Below, piece by piece: positions 14,948 to 17,836 of a DNA stretch of 17,836 nt. Location of the stretch: the NCBI GenBank assembly GCA_937900465.1, contig CALCEJ010000047.1:1-17836 (forward strand). The letters are read 5' to 3'. Source of the stretch: an uncultured Bacteroidales bacterium. Its GTDB lineage: Bacteria; Bacteroidota; Bacteroidia; Bacteroidales; UBA932. Position 1 is the first letter of the stretch; every line of letters starts with the position of its first letter. The position numbers and the translations under genes are program-made. A model generated the notes under the pieces. It was given only the letters and a program-made list of their open reading frames with translations, ran no database searches and had not been told where the DNA came from.

Positions 14948-17836
14948 ATGGACTCTCCTTCACTTATGTCGCGAAGAATCCGCCGGATTCTTCTGGTATG
15001 CGACAACTACGACTATTTCTCCCTCGAAGAGGACGGTCACCTTGACGCCCGTATCTCACAGGAGTATTCGGAACTCAACCTTTCGAATCCCCCGGTCTTC
15101 GACAGGGTCGGGACCACGGCAGAAGCCCTCAAGCGCGTTTCAGAAGGAGGTTCGTATGACCTTATCATCACGATGTACAACACCGGTGAGATGGACGTGT
15201 TCACCTTCACGCGGAAGCTCAAGGACTATAGCCCGGATACCCCTATCGTCCTTCTGAGTTCCTTCTCAAAGGAAGTGTTCCGGAAGATGGAGTCAATGGA
15301 CCGGAGCGCGATTGACTATACCTTCTGCTGGAGCGGCTCGACGGACCTTATCATCGCGATAATAAAGCTACTTGAGGACAGCCTTAACGCGGATGAGGAT
15401 ATCCTCTGCTCCGGGGTTCAGTGCATCCTCCTCGTCGAGGACTCCGTGAGATACTATTCTTCGTACCTGACCCTCCTTTACAAGCTTGTCCTCCAGCAAA
15501 ACATCGAGTCCATCCGCGACGCCCTCAACGAAGACCAGCAGATATTCCGTAAACGCGCGAGGCCTAAAATCCTCCTCGCGACAAACTATGACGACGCGGT
15601 AGAGCTTTACGGAAAATACAAGGAGAACCTCCTCGGAGTCATATCCGACATCGGATTCGTGCTCCACAAAAACGACAGGCCGTCGGAGGAAAAATTAGAC
15701 GCCGGAGTGGACCTTTGCAACCTTATCCGGAGCGAACTTCCGAAGATGCCAATCCTTATGCAGTCTTCCCAGGACAGCATGAGAGCCGTCGCGGAGGGGC
15801 TTCACGCCGGGTTCCTTATGAAGCGCTCGAAGACTCTGATTCACGACCTCTCCGAATACATCGGCCGGGAATTCGGCTTCGGAGATTTCGTCGCTACAAG
15901 CTCTAAAGGCAAGGTCATCGGCCGGGCCGGCGACCTTCTTGGCGCAGAAAAGCTCATTGAGACAATCCCTGACAAGGTCCTTGAAGAGCTCCGCAGCAAG
16001 AATTACGTTTCCCGCTGGCTCCTTGCAAGGGGTATTTTCTCCATCGGGAACAAGATTAAAAACACCAATTTCGGAGGTCCGGGCCCCTACCGGGAGGCCG
16101 CCGTGAAGCATATCCACAACTACCGCGTTGAGCAGGGACTCGGCGTCGTCGCAAAGTTCGATCCCGAGACCTACAATGACGCAATCTGGTTCTCACGCGC
16201 CGGTTCCGGGTCCATTGGCGGAAAGGCCCGCGGCCTCGCCTTCCTCAACAACATCCTTTGGAAACACAACCTCTACTCGAAGTGGGAGGATGTCCACGTG
16301 ATGGTCCCGAGGACACTCGTCATCGCAACTGACTACTTCGACCAGTTCATCCTCGAAAACGGCCTCCAGTACGTCATCAACTCCGACGTCTCCGACGAGG
16401 AACTCCTGTCCGAATTCGTCTCCTCAAACCTCCCCGCTGAGCTCGTGGACGACCTCCGCGCCTTCGTCCGGGAAGTCCGGAGCCCGCTCGCCATCCGTTC
16501 GTCCTCCAAGCTGGAAGACTCTTATTACCAGCCGTTTGCTGGTGTCTATTCAACTTATATGATTCCCGGAGTGGAGAACGATGACCAGCGTCTTCGCCTT
16601 CTTGCGAAAGCTATCAAAAGCGTATATGCCTCGGTCTTTTTCGCCTCCTCGAAAGGCTACATCACCGCAACCGGCAACGTCCTTTCGGAAGAGAAAATGG
16701 CAATCATTCTCCAGGAAATCTGCGGCAGCGAAGACGGCGGCTACTTCTTCCCTACGCTTTCCGGCGTCGCACGGTCGGTGAATTTCTACCCCATCGGCTA
16801 TGAACGCGCAGACGAGGGAATTGCGAAGGTGGCATTCGGCCTTGGAAAGGCTGTCGTCGACGGCGAGCAGGTCCTTCGTTTCAGCCCATCCTACCCCAAG
16901 AACATCCTGCAAACCTCAACGCCGGAACTCACGATGAGGGATACCCAGCAGGTAATGTACGCCCTGAACCTCCAGCCGGAGAGATTCAAGACGTCCGTTG
17001 ACGACGCCGTCAACCTCGAACGGATCCCAATCTCCGACTGCGGCCGCTTCTGTTCGCTTTCGAAGGTAGCCTCAACCTACGACTACCAGAATATGCGAAT
17101 CGTGGATTCGCCCCTCCCTGAAGGCCCCAAGTTCGTCACTTTTGCCCATATCCTCCGCTACGGTTCCTTCCCCCTCGCAGATATTTTGAAGACCCTTCTG
17201 GAGATCTGCGGCACGGAAATGAACTGCCCCGTGGAGCTGGAGTACGCCGCAGATCTTTCGACCGGAGTCTTCAATGTCCTCCAGATAAGGCCCATCTCCT
17301 CCGACAGCCTGTATTCTGATGTGGACTGGAAGTCCATTTCCACAGAAGGTGCCATCATCCGCTCTGACAGCGCCCTTGGCACCGGATGGATTCCTGACGT
17401 CTGCGATGTTATCTACCTCAAGAGAGATGCCTTCGACAAGATGAAGACAATGGAGATGGCCGCGGAAATCCGCGAACTCAACTCCGCTCTCCGCGAAGAA
17501 GGCCGCCAATACATCCTGATTGGCTATGGCCGCTGGGGTTCGAGCATTCCAACTCTTGGCGTCCCCGTGGTCTGGAGCGATATCTCCGAGGCTCGCGCAA
17601 TCGTGGAGTGCTGCCTCCCGGATTTCCGCGTGGACCCGTCCCAGGGAACCCACTTCTTTCAGAACCTGACTTCCTTCAATGCAGGCTACGTTAACGTGGA
17701 CCCTTATTCCCGCCCCGGAGACGCCTTCGACCTGTCCCCTCTCGATGCCCTTCCTGCTGTCAGCGAGACGGCGTACCTAAGGCACGTCCGTCTGGAAAGG
17801 CCCCTCGAGGCCTGCATCGACGGCCGCGAAGGGAAG
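14948..17836 (+). CDS. Receiver-domain / PEP-pyruvate-binding (PPDK_N) fusion protein, 3' end outside window
   Basis: The frame is open from an ATG at 14948 to the window edge, 963 codons, with no stop. Residues about 10-130 form a receiver-like domain, but the phosphoacceptor Asp is replaced by Met76 (LIITMYN), so it is probably a pseudo-receiver. Residues about 160-310 form a second receiver with the acidic pair E164/D165 (LLVEDS), phosphoacceptor Asp234 (VISDIGF) and Lys292, with an unusually long first helix. After a linker (about 320-410), residues about 415-800 resemble the ATP-grasp N-domain of PEP synthase and pyruvate phosphate dikinase: GSIGGKARGL (Lys426), AIRSSSKLEDS (Arg517) and VAFGLGKAVVDGEQVLRFSP. 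No phosphohistidine swivel motif and no PEP-utilising TIM barrel are seen. The role is therefore unlikely to be complete PEP synthesis; phosphotransfer or signalling controlled by the second receiver is an inference. Confidence 0.85.
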   Translation, partial: MDSPSLMSRRIRRILLVCDNYDYFSLEEDGHLDARISQEYSELNLSNPPVFDRVGTTAEALKRVSEGGSYDLIITMYNTGEMDVFTFTRKLKDYSPDTPIVLLSSFSKEVFRKMESMDRSAIDYTFCWSGSTDLIIAIIKLLEDSLNADEDILCSGVQCILLVEDSVRYYSSYLTLLYKLVLQQNIESIRDALNEDQQIFRKRARPKILLATNYDDAVELYGKYKENLLGVISDIGFVLHKNDRPSEEKLDAGVDLCNLIRSELPKMPILMQSSQDSMRAVAEGLHAGFLMKRSKTLIHDLSEYIGREFGFGDFVATSSKGKVIGRAGDLLGAEKLIETIPDKVLEELRSKNYVSRWLLARGIFSIGNKIKNTNFGGPGPYREAAVKHIHNYRVEQGLGVVAKFDPETYNDAIWFSRAGSGSIGGKARGLAFLNNILWKHNLYSKWEDVHVMVPRTLVIATDYFDQFILENGLQYVINSDVSDEELLSEFVSSNLPAELVDDLRAFVREVRSPLAIRSSSKLEDSYYQPFAGVYSTYMIPGVENDDQRLRLLAKAIKSVYASVFFASSKGYITATGNVLSEEKMAIILQEICGSEDGGYFFPTLSGVARSVNFYPIGYERADEGIAKVAFGLGKAVVDGEQVLRFSPSYPKNILQTSTPELTMRDTQQVMYALNLQPERFKTSVDDAVNLERIPISDCGRFCSLSKVASTYDYQNMRIVDSPLPEGPKFVTFAHILRYGSFPLADILKTLLEICGTEMNCPVELEYAADLSTGVFNVLQIRPISSDSLYSDVDWKSISTEGAIIRSDSALGTGWIPDVCDVIYLKRDAFDKMKTMEMAAEIRELNSALREEGRQYILIGYGRWGSSIPTLGVPVVWSDISEARAIVECCLPDFRVDPSQGTHFFQNLTSFNAGYVNVDPYSRPGDAFDLSPLDALPAVSETAYLRHVRLERPLEACIDGREGK

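Overview
The window looks like Bacteroidales (Bacteroidota) DNA. Evidence: a SusC/SusD pair, many small lipoproteins with short signal peptides, promoter elements of the Bacteroidota type (TAnnTTTG), and DUF5018- and DUF4434-like proteins. The fairly GC-rich coding sequence and a Tat-type RR signal suggest a Rikenellaceae/UBA932-like lineage rather than Bacteroides itself, but that placement is inference only.

Left part (1-12725, minus strand): nine tightly packed genes that read as one operon, transcribed right to left. In order they are a DUF4434-like Tat lipoprotein, a SusC outer-membrane transporter (interrupted by a frameshift near 10.5 kb), SusD, a small lipoprotein, a DUF5018-like lipoprotein, a GHL10-type putative glycoside hydrolase lipoprotein, a Gfo/Idh/MocA oxidoreductase, a WYL-domain regulator, and an S9-type peptidase whose 3' part lies outside the window. 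Genes overlap or sit within about 10 bp of each other. This is a polysaccharide (or glycoconjugate) utilisation-type locus with no classical named CAZyme visible. SusC/SusD would bind and import, the lipoproteins would bind or cut outside, the oxidoreductase would act on a released sugar in the cytoplasm, and the WYL protein may regulate.

Middle (12726-13254): a 529-bp intergenic stretch. It holds a likely -7 promoter box for the operon, four copies of a 20-bp tandem repeat, and two near-identical 35-bp palindromes (13-bp arms, 9-nt unrelated loops). These lie upstream of a plus-strand REP-associated tyrosine transposase (RAYT) gene with a visible HxH motif. The palindromes are good candidates for the REP substrates of this RAYT.

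Right part (14161-17836, plus strand): a strong TTTG-N19-TACCTTTG promoter drives a rubrerythrin carrying rubredoxin domains at both ends. It is followed by a large protein, cut by the window edge, with two receiver-like domains fused to a PEP/pyruvate-binding (PPDK_N-type) ATP-grasp domain.
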